Of a stretch of DNA of 32,510 nucleotides, positions 10,273 to 17,492 are shown in pieces (positions within the stretch are counted from its first letter, which is position 1; the number at the start of each line of letters is the position of its first letter). This stretch comes from a virus, in the IMG/VR virus record IMGVR_UViG_3300034023_000418, positions 1-32,510 of that record; one strand, given 5' to 3'. Below the pieces are notes generated by a model. That model did not search any database, was not told the origin of the DNA, and saw only the letters and a program-made list of their open reading frames with translations. Both the position numbers and the translations under genes were made by a program.

Positions 10273-10761
10273 ATGAGCACTCCTGTAATCACTGCTGAAC
10301 GAGTACGAAGCCTTTTGGCCTATGACCCGCAGACCGGGCTGATTACATGGCGCGCCAGTCGCCGTGGAATTGCTGCTGGGTCGGTGGCCGGAACACGCAC
10401 TAGTCATGGATATGTGCAGATTTCAGTAGATGGTCGTTTCTATCGCGCACACCGTTTGGCTTGGCTCATTGTTCATGGATCATTTCCTGACGGCGAAATT
10501 GATCACATCAACAGAAACCCAAGCGACAACCGTCTTGTCAATCTTCGGGTAGTTACCAGAACTGTGAATTTGCACAATTGCGGAACGCGATGCGACAACA
10601 AGTCTGGATTGACTGGTGTGTCGTGGAGCCGGGATCGCCGCAAATGGGTTGCGCAAATCCAGGTCAATGGCGCAACCAAATATCTTGGCCGTTTTGTTAC
10701 CGCTGAAGCTGCTAGGTCTGCATATCTTGCCGCAAAAACCCCTTTTCTTCCACAACCATGA
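10273..10761 (+). CDS. HNH homing-type endonuclease with AP2 DNA-binding domain
   Basis: A 162-residue protein. An HNH_3-type nuclease core lies at about 45-102: GYVQISVDGRFYRAHRLAW, then EIDHINRNPSDNRLVNLR, with H60, D77, H78, N80, N86 and N90 as the expected signature residues. An AP2-like domain follows at about 110-155 (SGLTGVSW, KWVAQIQVNG, YLGRF, EAARSAY). The C-terminus stops earlier than in most AP2-HNH proteins, which usually run on with HGEFA-like residues, so it may have been clipped at the insertion junction. Such free-standing enzymes nick or cut phage DNA and spread their own gene; they are often found between phage structural genes. The stop overlaps the start of the second fibre gene (ATGA at 10758-10761), which suggests translational coupling. 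Confidence 0.9.
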   Translation: MSTPVITAERVRSLLAYDPQTGLITWRASRRGIAAGSVAGTRTSHGYVQISVDGRFYRAHRLAWLIVHGSFPDGEIDHINRNPSDNRLVNLRVVTRTVNLHNCGTRCDNKSGLTGVSWSRDRRKWVAQIQVNGATKYLGRFVTAEAARSAYLAAKTPFLPQP

Positions 10762-12107
10762 TGACCAAGCCAACCTCTGAACAGGTCACGTTCCTCGCAG
10801 CCGGCACCGGCGCGACCCAGCGCACTGCGCTCGACAAGCTCCGCGATGTCGTGAGCGTCAAGGACTTTGGGGCGGTAGCAGACGGAGTGACAGACAACAC
10901 CGCTGCCATTTTGAGCATGGCAATCAACAGCGGCCAGAAGTTGATTGAAATCCCTTATAACGTCAAGTTTGATCGTGCCGCGTTACTTGCCAACGCAACA
11001 TTCCCTGTCGATGTCGTGTTGGTTGATTACTCCGTAATCAATGACTTTTCGTATACCAAGAACATCGGGATTTCATCGCGTGACACCGCTGCCGATGACA
11101 CGACGTTTGCGATCAACAGCGGACACTTCCCAGTCCTGACGTTGAACAACTTCGGAACCGCAGGGACGGCGTCTGCCGCAGCGAGGCAGGCAGCAATTCA
11201 ATGGAATACTGGACAGGTTGCAAGCGGCGGATTTAGAGGTGCTGCCTTTGAAGGCTATCGCAAGATTTCTAGCATAGACATGTGGGAGCGAACATGGCGT
11301 TCGCTTGCTCCGTGGGTCGCCATCGCAAACAACTGGGAATACTGGGCGTCTGGCCAGGTCATCACCATCGGAACGTATCGCGTCGGGCCGACATCGCAGG
11401 TATACGTTTCGGCGACCGCCGGAACCACCGGAGCAACCGGGCCAACGCACACCAGCGGAACGGTCAGCGACGGCGGCGTGAACTGGACGTGGGTCGATTC
11501 CGCTGACCGGACGCTTATGGGCTTGCGAGAGGATGGACGAATTGCCTGGAACACTGGTGCCAGCAATGCGTCCATGACCTTTCGTGTGTCAGTGGTAGAC
11601 ACGCAAGGCGACTTCGTATTTCGCGGCGAATCACGCGGAGCATCAAAATACTCGGCGTTGCAATTGCGGCCAACAGACGCAAGTGGGACAATCATCTCCG
11701 CGCCGTATCTGCTGGCTGATGCAAACGGCGTGCTAAACATCATGCGGAGTGATTCCGCAACTGCGATTGCACAGTTCAGCGATGCAGATGGCTTCAAGCC
11801 ACGCGAGGTCGTTCTCACATTTACGAGCAACGCATCGACCGGGGCGACCCCAAACGTGGACGGAGTGAGCGTGCTTTCCGTGCAGAACGGTTCCGCCACG
11901 ACAATCACAGGATTTGCCGGTGGTTCCGAAGGTCAGTTCGTGCATCTGTATTTCAGCAACGGAAATACGACGCTTCAGGATTCTGCCGCGTTCAGACTTG
12001 CTGGATCGACGAACGTGACACCGACCACGTCATCGGTCGTGACAATGATGAAGATTCCTCCCGGAATCTCGAACCAGTGGGTTGAAGTGAGCCGCTGTAT
12101 CAAGTGA
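10758..12107 (+). CDS. Tail fibre / tailspike 2, paralogue without virion anchor
   Basis: A 449-residue paralogue of the fibre at 8090. After a 33-residue lead (MTKPTSEQVTFLAAGTGAT...), it aligns along its length with residues 273 onward of the first fibre: VVSVKDFGAVADGVTDN, then NNFGTAG, WRSLAPWVAIA, THTSGTVSDGGVNWTWVDSADRT, NIMRSD, FTSNASTGATP, and MMK(I/V)PPGISN near the end. The T7-type anchor is missing, so it must attach another way, form mixed trimers or be released. The start is ATGATG with no clear ribosome-binding site and overlaps the HNH stop, so translation may depend on read-through by ribosomes from the HNH gene. Codon use resembles the matching half of fibre 1. Confidence 0.85.
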   Translation: MMTKPTSEQVTFLAAGTGATQRTALDKLRDVVSVKDFGAVADGVTDNTAAILSMAINSGQKLIEIPYNVKFDRAALLANATFPVDVVLVDYSVINDFSYTKNIGISSRDTAADDTTFAINSGHFPVLTLNNFGTAGTASAAARQAAIQWNTGQVASGGFRGAAFEGYRKISSIDMWERTWRSLAPWVAIANNWEYWASGQVITIGTYRVGPTSQVYVSATAGTTGATGPTHTSGTVSDGGVNWTWVDSADRTLMGLREDGRIAWNTGASNASMTFRVSVVDTQGDFVFRGESRGASKYSALQLRPTDASGTIISAPYLLADANGVLNIMRSDSATAIAQFSDADGFKPREVVLTFTSNASTGATPNVDGVSVLSVQNGSATTITGFAGGSEGQFVHLYFSNGNTTLQDSAAFRLAGSTNVTPTTSSVVTMMKIPPGISNQWVEVSRCIK

Positions 12108-12111
12108 CATT

Positions 12112-12336
12112 ATGACCTCCCCCCACCACGACGAGCTGTTCCTTGCCATCGGCCGCCTTGAGGGCAAGGTCGATTCGCTGCTCGCCATGCAGCAGCGGAC
12201 GCAGGAGGAGCTCAAGGACCACGACATTCGCCTGCGCTCGCTCGAGCACTCGCGTGGATACATGCTCGGCTGGGCGGCGGCCATCGGGGCCATGTTCAGC
12301 TTCGCCGCCAACTACCTCATCAAGCATCTCTCGTAA
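12112..12336 (+). CDS. Small membrane protein, XhlA/holin-like
   Basis: A 74-residue protein that starts five bases after the fibre-2 stop. Residues 1-45 are a charged heptad-like helix (LFLAIGRLEGKVDSLLAMQQRTQEEL). Residues about 50-70 form one membrane span (MLGWAAAIGAMFSFAANYLI) followed by K and H. A coiled coil followed by one C-terminal span is the layout of haemolysin XhlA-type lysis helpers and some class III holins. Lysis function is inferred from layout and position next to a lipoprotein and another small membrane protein; no endolysin is visible in this window. A truncated copy of its start lies at 10204. Confidence 0.7.
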   Translation: MTSPHHDELFLAIGRLEGKVDSLLAMQQRTQEELKDHDIRLRSLEHSRGYMLGWAAAIGAMFSFAANYLIKHLS

Positions 12337-12345
12337 GGACACACC

Positions 12346-12915
12346 ATGCCTACCGACATCATCATCGCCACGGACAAGCCGAACTACCTGACGACTAACC
12401 TCATCAGTATTACGTCAGGCACGGCCTACCCCACCACCGAACCGACCACGACGGCTCCTAGCACTACCGGGCAGAATTTCTTGATCCCAACGAACCTTGG
12501 TGACAAGCCGAGTCTGCTTCGCCTTGCCCCGTTCTGCGGAGCTGGAGCTGCGCCAACGACTACGACATTTGCTAGCCCTGCCTTTCGCGTAGTCGGATGG
12601 TCGATCTACACCCAGACCAGCGGGACCGCGATCTACGTCCCGACCGTCCTTGCCGACATTACGCTCGGACTCACGACCGGAACCGTGCAGACGGAGACCG
12701 TGAACGGCGTGGCACAGTATCCGTTCTCTGTGGCGACTGTCGGTGCTGGTGTGCCAACCGTGAATGTCTATAGCCCTGGCACGGCATCGGCCTCAAACGT
12801 GGAACCGTGCGCGGTGTTGGTTGATACCGTAGGAATGCAGTTCATCCAGCTTCAGTTCAAGGCTACGGCTAGCGTTGCTAGTCCGACGATGGGTACGTTC
12901 TACAGCTTCATCTGA
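12346..12915 (+). CDS. Predicted beta-rich virion protein, unknown role
   Basis: A 189-residue protein with a good AGGA site before the ATG. It is rich in Thr, Ala, Gly and Val with no long helices (ITSGTAYPTTEPTTT, TFASPAFRVVGWSIYTQTSGTAIYVP, ending MGTFYSFI), typical of small phage head or tail accessory proteins. No catalytic motif or signal peptide is seen. Placed between the holin-like gene and the SGNH hydrolase, it most likely belongs to the adsorption apparatus, but this is position-based only. Confidence 0.75.
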   Translation: MPTDIIIATDKPNYLTTNLISITSGTAYPTTEPTTTAPSTTGQNFLIPTNLGDKPSLLRLAPFCGAGAAPTTTTFASPAFRVVGWSIYTQTSGTAIYVPTVLADITLGLTTGTVQTETVNGVAQYPFSVATVGAGVPTVNVYSPGTASASNVEPCAVLVDTVGMQFIQLQFKATASVASPTMGTFYSFI

Positions 12916-12925
12916 AAGGCAAGCC

Positions 12926-14413
12926 ATGCGCGCACTTCGAACTAGGCAGATTTTTGATCTTGATGCTTCTGCAAACGCCTCTGGAATTACTGGTAGTGCG
13001 CGAGCTGGATCGTTTCTCCGCGATCTGATCAATGGAGTTGACAGCGTTGACATCATTACTATTGGTGACTCAAACGCTTTGAGCCCCGCAGGATATGGGT
13101 ATCACGTTGCATGGCACCGTGCGCTTGGTATGTACGCAGGAGCGCAGATGTATGCGACGCCGCTTCTTCCGGGCGGCAATTTTCTCAACTCAACTTCATT
13201 TACAGCACTATTTCCAGATCAGGCTCCTTTGGTTGGTTGCAGACTTGAAACGTCACTAAACGGGGCGGCAAGCGGTGGTTCTTTGGGTGGAACTATGCGT
13301 CAAATGGTTCGCTACACCAGTGACACCGCAATCAATGCCTGTGCTACTGCACTTGGTTTTGATAGCACAAACTTCGCAAATGACGGTACGACGATGCTGC
13401 TCAAGCCGAACGTTTGGCAGTGGACTCCGTGCGCGCTTGCTGCTGGAGAGCAATGGACTTCGTCGACTGGTAACTCAAACGCAGTTTGGGTCAACAAGGA
13501 ACATCCCATCGCTTACGGCATCGCTGGAACCGGGACTCAACTGCTTCAGTATCGACTTGTTTATGGCACGTTCGCTACTGGAAGTGGCTCTTTCAAGTTG
13601 AGTGTGTTCAATAAGTCTCCATTTAGTCTCAACCAGCGAAGTTCTTCGTTCTCAACAAACACAGGTACGAATGGTTACAGCACTACTCCTGCAACGCTTG
13701 ATTTTACAACTGCAACGACAGCGGTTGGAGGCGATATGGGCGTTTACTGCTCATGGGATGGTGCTAACCAGGGCGCTTCTAACGCGCCAACTGGTCCGTT
13801 TGCAGCGTTATGGATGAGCGTCGCAGCCAAGAACCGCAAGGGATATTCGGTAAGCAATCTGACCGGACATGGCGGATTGAGCACCACCGAAATTGCAGAT
13901 CGAATTGAGGGATGCGACAAGGTTCTCGATTCGTTCTTGAAGGAAATTCGTGATCGCCAGATGATGGCAGGCGGCTCAGGTCGCGCCATCGTTTGGCTCA
14001 ACAGCGGTATCAATGGACCTGATTCAAGCAGCACATGGATTGCCGCCGCAGAGCGGATCAGAAACCGTATTGCAGCGCGGTGGCAGACTATTGGTGGATC
14101 GTTGTCGAATCTTGCTTTTGTGATGTCTGTTTCGCACCCAACCACCAGCGTGGCATCTTGGGATTCGGCGCGTGCTGCGGTTGCAAGTGGAGCAAATGCT
14201 TGGGCAATTGCAAATGCAAACAACGGATATGGTGTTTCCGTGTTTGACATCGCCTCCCGATATTCGGCCATCAAGTTGACCAATGGACCCGCCCCATCCG
14301 GCACGCTTTATGATGGAGGTGGACAATCACACCTCATTGGAACCGCGCAGGTGCTTAATGGATACGACGGCGTTATGACATCGTGCGTTGCTTCTTTGCT
14401 GGCAAGCGTATGA
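12926..14413 (+). CDS. SGNH/GDSL-type hydrolase, probable virion-associated carbohydrate esterase
   Basis: A 495-residue protein. The ATG at 12926 is preferred over an upstream TTG at 12875 because GAAAGG lies just before it and the upstream part overlaps the previous gene. The SGNH pattern is visible: block I IITIGDSNA (Ser49), the oxyanion Asn block LNSGIN (N359 or N363), and a C-terminal block DGGGQSHL, in which D463 and H469 are the likely acid and base although their spacing is longer than the usual DxxH. The family removes acetyl or other acyl groups from sugars and lipids. Position among fibre genes suggests trimming of acetylated capsule, LPS or exopolysaccharide during adsorption. 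Substrate is unknown. Codon use is AT-richer than in head genes, like the fibres. Confidence 0.8.
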   Translation: MRALRTRQIFDLDASANASGITGSARAGSFLRDLINGVDSVDIITIGDSNALSPAGYGYHVAWHRALGMYAGAQMYATPLLPGGNFLNSTSFTALFPDQAPLVGCRLETSLNGAASGGSLGGTMRQMVRYTSDTAINACATALGFDSTNFANDGTTMLLKPNVWQWTPCALAAGEQWTSSTGNSNAVWVNKEHPIAYGIAGTGTQLLQYRLVYGTFATGSGSFKLSVFNKSPFSLNQRSSSFSTNTGTNGYSTTPATLDFTTATTAVGGDMGVYCSWDGANQGASNAPTGPFAALWMSVAAKNRKGYSVSNLTGHGGLSTTEIADRIEGCDKVLDSFLKEIRDRQMMAGGSGRAIVWLNSGINGPDSSSTWIAAAERIRNRIAARWQTIGGSLSNLAFVMSVSHPTTSVASWDSARAAVASGANAWAIANANNGYGVSVFDIASRYSAIKLTNGPAPSGTLYDGGGQSHLIGTAQVLNGYDGVMTSCVASLLASV

Positions 14414-14895
14414 GAACATTGATCTTTGTTCTTTTGCTTGCCGGGTGCAACCCGGTCGCTCGCATCTCCGCGAACGCGACCGCGATCCGCAACGAGGCCG
14501 GGGCGCTCATCGACCACGGAAACGCCATCGGCGACCAGGTCGTGGTGCAGGGCGCGACCCGCATCGACGAACACGCAGCCGCGATCCACGGCGACATCCC
14601 GTCCGTGCAGGCAGTCACGCCTGCGTGGCTATCTACCCTCCAGTGGTGGGGCATCGCGCTGGCGGTCGCTGGCATCGCTTTCCTCGCCTGGAACTCTGGA
14701 ATTGGGACGTTCATCCGCATCGCCATAGGGTGGTTGCCTCGCCGAAAGGTTGCTATAGCCGACCTCGCCGCAAGTACACTAGACCCGTCTCGTCCCGAAG
14801 GGGACAGGGAACTCGTGGCTGCGCTCCGGGCGGACCCGGAAATTGATGCAGCATTTAAACGCGCCAAAGGGCGCAAACAGAAAGGCACGGCATGA
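14410..14895 (+). CDS. Lipoprotein with one membrane span, possible lysis-module protein
   Basis: A 161-residue protein whose ATG overlaps the hydrolase stop (ATGA). The N-terminus MRTLIFVLLLAGC is a lipoprotein signal with a LAGC lipobox (Cys13). A second hydrophobic segment lies at about 79-95 (WWGIALAVAGIAFLAW) and is followed by a charged tail of 50 residues. Between Cys13 and the span is an Ala-rich helix with Asn/Ile heptads. A lipid anchor plus an inner-membrane span recalls unimolecular spanins, which link the two membranes, but the short periplasmic segment of about 65 residues is at the low end for that role. The function is therefore uncertain. Confidence 0.75.
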   Translation: MRTLIFVLLLAGCNPVARISANATAIRNEAGALIDHGNAIGDQVVVQGATRIDEHAAAIHGDIPSVQAVTPAWLSTLQWWGIALAVAGIAFLAWNSGIGTFIRIAIGWLPRRKVAIADLAASTLDPSRPEGDRELVAALRADPEIDAAFKRAKGRKQKGTA

Positions 14896-15005
14896 GTGAG
14901 TTTCTCGGCAGCATTTGGTTTGGCGTGATGCTTGCGCTGGCGGGCTACCTCGTCGGCAACGTCCTGCCCATCGGCAAGCTGATGGACATGTTCAAGTCAA
15001 AGTGA
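14892..15005 (+). CDS. 37-residue membrane protein
   Basis: A short ORF starting with ATGA overlap on the preceding gene. It encodes MSEFLGSIWFGVMLALAGYL followed by a short tail ending FKSK. One membrane span (about 8-28) precedes a basic end. The exact overlap and the coherent amphipathic sequence argue that it is real. It is the last gene of the rightward module. Size and place fit a lysis accessory or small holin/antiholin, but nothing confirms this. Confidence 0.6.
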   Translation: MSEFLGSIWFGVMLALAGYLVGNVLPIGKLMDMFKSK

Positions 15006-15079
15006 CCAGCCCCGAGGCGTTCGCGCCTACGGCACTGCGGGCGGGCGTGGCCTACGGGCTGCGCCCGCTGTGCCAAATG

Positions 15080-15122
15080 AAAACCCCCGCCCGGATCTCC
15101 GTCGTGAGGAGCCGAGCGGGGG
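15080..15122 (-). terminator. Intrinsic terminator of the leftward operon
   Basis: On the minus strand a 7-bp outer stem of CCCCCGC (15116-15122) with GCGGGGG (15084-15090), plus an inner CTCC/GGAG stem, is followed directly by TTTT (15083-15080). It lies 18 bases after the last leftward stop codon. The rightward genes end at 15005, so the stem may also slow transcription from that side, though it has no T-run in that direction. Bases 15006-15079 hold no supported gene. Confidence 0.75.
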
Positions 15123-15140
15123 GAGGAGAGGATGACAGGA

Positions 15141-15647
15141 TTAGCGAATCCGCAGGCTCGTGCCCCGTGGCATGAGTGTCACACCGGGGATCGTAGCACC
15201 CGCTGCCAGCGCCTCGCGTAGCGCGGCCTTGTCGGCCTCGACGCGCACGGCCTGGTACTTCTGCGGGAGCTGCTCGGGCGGCACGGTGACCTCAAGCGGC
15301 TGCGCCCCGCCGTTGGCCTGCACCGACAGGCGGAACCGAGCCGTCTCGAGTTTGCCCTTCCCGGTGGCTTCCATCGCATCCTTGAGGCGCTGCTTGAGGC
15401 GGTCGGCGAGCGCCTCGTCGGCGGCGGCCAGGTCGCGCATGCGCTTGGCCTCCTCGGCGCGGCTGTCGGCGCGGCTGCGGAGCGACTGGATCAACGCCGC
15501 GTAGTCATCGGCCTTGGCCTCAAGCTCCTCGTCAAGGCCGGCGAGCGCCTCGTCGAGTGCGGCCTGGGCCTCGGCGGTGTCTCCAGCCCCGTCGAGGATG
15601 GCCTCGACGAGGGTGGCGATTTCGGTCTGAATGGCGTACAGGTTCAT
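15141..15647 (-). CDS. Gp157-family protein
   Basis: A 168-residue protein. The start at 15647 (MNLYAIQTEIATLVEAI) is preferred over a longer frame because GAGGAG lies just upstream. The N-terminus, the long Ala/Glu-rich coiled coil (about 25-100), and the C-terminal strand region after GKGKLETARFRLSVQANGG match the siphovirus Gp157 family, first seen in Streptococcus thermophilus phages. Members commonly lie beside single-strand annealing proteins, as here next to a RecT-like gene. Their biochemical role is not settled; a recombination helper is the usual guess. It is the last gene of the operon. Confidence 0.85.
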   Translation of the reverse strand: MNLYAIQTEIATLVEAILDGAGDTAEAQAALDEALAGLDEELEAKADDYAALIQSLRSRADSRAEEAKRMRDLAAADEALADRLKQRLKDAMEATGKGKLETARFRLSVQANGGAQPLEVTVPPEQLPQKYQAVRVEADKAALREALAAGATIPGVTLMPRGTSLRIR

Positions 15648-15666
15648 GGTGTATCTCCTCGTATGG

Positions 15667-16617
15667 TCAGAAGGGCAGATCGTCTGCGTCCGTGGTCGCG
15701 GCAACGGGTGCCGGTGCGGGTGCGGTGCGGATCACGCGCATGATGGTGAGCGCACCCCCGACGCGGGCGATGTCGAGGCGCAGCTCGCTGTCGATGGCCT
15801 GCTCGCACAGGTCTGCGTACTCAGGAACAGTTGCAGCGATCCAAGCGGTGCCGTGCTCCGAAGCGGCCTGCACGGCAACGGGCTTGCCGGGACGGCGCAC
15901 GACGCGCTGGATCAGGAACAACCCCTCGTACTCCTCGGGGTAGGAGTCAGCGGGCGCGGGCGCTGCCGGGACGGGCGCAGGGGACTCCTGCGCGGCTTTG
16001 CGCTTGCGGACGGGCTTCGGGGCGTCTTCGGCCACGGGCGCGTCCTGGGGCATCGTGGCGGCCTCCACGACCTCGGGGGCCGGGAGGGCAGCGCGGCTGC
16101 GCGGGGCGTCCTCAACGATCTCCGTCTCGCCGTGTGCCTCAACGTATACGGGAGCGGCACCGAGCGCATCCGGGCAATGCTGCTTGTACCCGCTAGAGAT
16201 GCAGCGAGCGAACAGCATCGCCTTCGGCCACTTGCGCCAGTTGTCGCCGCCGAGTTGCGCCCGCCGTGCATCCTCGAGCGTGAACTCGGTGGTGCCGATC
16301 TCCTCCCACTTGCCGTCCATCGTGCGACCGAAGAACACGATGCTGCACTCGGTGTCCGAGCATGTGGCGCGGTAGTCGTACTTCCCGGCCCGCTTGATCG
16401 AGGCCGCCATCAGGTTCGCGGCCAGGACGGCCTTGCCCTTGATGATGTGCAGCCCAGTCATGGCGTCGTAGTCGGACAGACCAAGGCCGCGACCGATGAT
16501 GATCTTGGCGCACGCCGCCGCCTCGGACTGGATGTCGGGGAACATCCCCGACGCCTTGAACACCTGTGCCACCGTCATGGGGTCAAGCTGCGCCTGACCA
16601 ATTCGTGCAAGTTCCAT
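15667..16617 (-). CDS. RecT-like single-strand annealing protein with SSB-like C-terminal tip
   Basis: A 316-residue protein. Residues 1-160 resemble RecT-family annealing proteins: a helical start, the repeat-like AACAKIIIGRGLGLSDYDAM, GKAVLAANLMAASIKRAG, a WRKWPKAMLFARCISSG block and an HCPDALG end. RecT-type proteins pair complementary single strands in phage recombination and repair. An Ala/Pro-rich linker fills about 165-225. A compact C-terminal part (226-298: GLFLIQRVVRRPGKPVAVQ, LRLDIARVGGALTIMRV) may be a small beta domain. A last linker ends in the acidic tip DADDLPF, very like the tip of SSB proteins that recruits repair enzymes. Neighbours are RusA and Gp157. GGAG precedes the ATG, and a strong promoter lies about 55 bases upstream. 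RecT assignment is by pattern, not by alignment. Confidence 0.8.
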   Translation of the reverse strand: MELARIGQAQLDPMTVAQVFKASGMFPDIQSEAAACAKIIIGRGLGLSDYDAMTGLHIIKGKAVLAANLMAASIKRAGKYDYRATCSDTECSIVFFGRTMDGKWEEIGTTEFTLEDARRAQLGGDNWRKWPKAMLFARCISSGYKQHCPDALGAAPVYVEAHGETEIVEDAPRSRAALPAPEVVEAATMPQDAPVAEDAPKPVRKRKAAQESPAPVPAAPAPADSYPEEYEGLFLIQRVVRRPGKPVAVQAASEHGTAWIAATVPEYADLCEQAIDSELRLDIARVGGALTIMRVIRTAPAPAPVAATTDADDLPF

Positions 16618-16672
16618 ATGAGTCTCCTCTCGTATGCGTCGCCTCGGGCACGCGCCCGATCACGACACGCAC

Positions 16673-16701
16673 ACTATACGGGAGGGTAGAGGCCGTGTCA
16701 A
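16673..16701 (-). promoter_or_regulatory. Near-consensus sigma70 promoter for the RecT-like and Gp157 genes
   Basis: Minus strand TTGACA (16701-16696), 17-base spacer, TATAGT (16678-16673). Transcription would begin near 16666 and give a leader of about 50 bases before the ATG at 16617. The -35 element overlaps the stop codon of the rusA-like gene, so this is an internal promoter that raises expression of the last two genes of the operon. Confidence 0.8.
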
Positions 16702-17108
16702 GCCCATACTTTCACGACGGTTTCCGCACGGTCGCCGTACTCCTTGCACGCCGACAGGATGGCGACCTGCGAATCGTCGGCGTAGATCACCCCGGTCATG
16801 GAATCCAAGGCAGCTCTGCATGCCTTGTCCAGGTCGGGACGCCTGGGCGCAGCCGGCGCGGTCGCCTTCAACGCACCCTTCGCCGTGTAGTGGCTGGCGG
16901 GACGCACGAAGCGAAACAGCAGCTCGACCGCCACGGTCCCCGTCGCCAGCGGCTCGGTCCACGCCTGACGCGCCGCCAGCGCAAACACGGCGCGGTACGG
17001 CTTGACCTTGGCCGATGACTCGAGCAGCAGGATGCGCCCGCTCCTTGAACGCACGGCACGCTTCGATCCTTGGGGGGCAGCTTCTCCGGGAACGATAAAG
17101 ATTATCAC
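16698..17108 (-). CDS. rusA: RusA-family Holliday junction resolvase
   Basis: A 136-residue protein, the normal RusA length. The signature PDLDKACRAALDSMTGVIYADDSQV lies at about 91-115, with D92, D94, D102, D111 and D112 as candidates for the metal-binding acidic set, and K122 downstream (the known enzyme uses three Asp and one Lys). The N-terminus MIIFIVPGEAAPQGSKRAV has the usual strand followed by a basic patch. RusA dimers cut Holliday junctions symmetrically and would clear branched DNA before packaging. The start is GTG at 17108 after a strong AGGAGG; it overlaps the previous gene's stop by four bases. Confidence 0.92.
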   Translation of the reverse strand: MIIFIVPGEAAPQGSKRAVRSRSGRILLLESSAKVKPYRAVFALAARQAWTEPLATGTVAVELLFRFVRPASHYTAKGALKATAPAAPRRPDLDKACRAALDSMTGVIYADDSQVAILSACKEYGDRAETVVKVWA

Positions 17109-17254
17109 TCTCGCCTCCTGTGGTTCGTCTCCCGCAGGATGAACGAGTTCACTTGTTTCATTGCCTTCGCTAGTTCAAGACGCAGGTACACGACCTCCTG
17201 CATCAGTTCGATGGTAAGTGGATCATCGGTCCCGCTGACACGGACGCGGTCCAC
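17105..17254 (-). CDS. Small coiled-coil protein, unknown
   Basis: 49 residues from GTG at 17254, chosen because GAGGAGG sits six bases upstream; a GTG at 17302 would give 65 residues but lacks such a site. The sequence is MDRVRVSGTDDPLTIELMQE followed by a Leu/Val helix and a basic end (ETNHRRRE). Its GTGA overlap with rusA implies coupled translation. No family was recognised. Confidence 0.6.
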   Translation of the reverse strand: MDRVRVSGTDDPLTIELMQEVVYLRLELAKAMKQVNSFILRETNHRRRE

Positions 17255-17291
17255 TACGTCCTCCTCGTGCTCTCCTGTCCCCGGTTGCACT

Positions 17292-17492
17292 TCACCCCTC
17301 ACCTTCGTAGAGGATGCGCGAGATTTTGGCCGGCAGCACGGCCCGCAGCCGGCGTACCTCGTCGCGCAAAGCGCGGATCTCGCGTGCGGCCTCGCGGCGC
17401 TCGTCGTTCGCCATGTCGCCCATCCCAGGCCACAGCAGGTCGAGGCGCTCGAGGATGTCGCGGTCGTTGTGCTCGTCGCCTGGGTCGCTCAT
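17292..17492 (-). CDS. Small charged helical protein, unknown
   Basis: 66 residues from ATG at 17492, with GGAGG eight bases upstream. An acidic start (MSDPGDEHNDRDILERLDLL) is followed by a long Arg/Glu/Ala helix (NDERREAAREIRALRDEVRRL) likely to form a coiled coil. It belongs to a run of small leftward genes between the methyltransferase and rusA. No family was recognised. Confidence 0.65.
   Translation of the reverse strand: MSDPGDEHNDRDILERLDLLWPGMGDMANDERREAAREIRALRDEVRRLRAVLPAKISRILYEGEG

Noticed and set aside
8903-12107. Diversity-generating retroelement (template/variable repeats) as explanation for the paired fibre repeats
   Set aside because: BPP-1 relatives carry such systems, but no reverse transcriptase is visible and the two copies differ throughout, not mainly at adenine positions of a short repeat.
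12875-12925. Longer TTG start for the SGNH hydrolase
   Set aside because: It overlaps the previous gene, adds an unlikely Arg/Ser-rich lead, and has no ribosome-binding site; ATG at 12926 has one.
15002-15175. GTGA-overlapping ORF after the 37-residue membrane gene
   Set aside because: It would read through the operon terminator and into the Gp157 gene from the other side; composition is not protein-like after the first 30 codons.
15631-16689. 352-codon plus-strand frame opposite the RecT-like gene
   Set aside because: The minus-strand protein has RecT features, a ribosome-binding site and a strong promoter; the plus frame has none.
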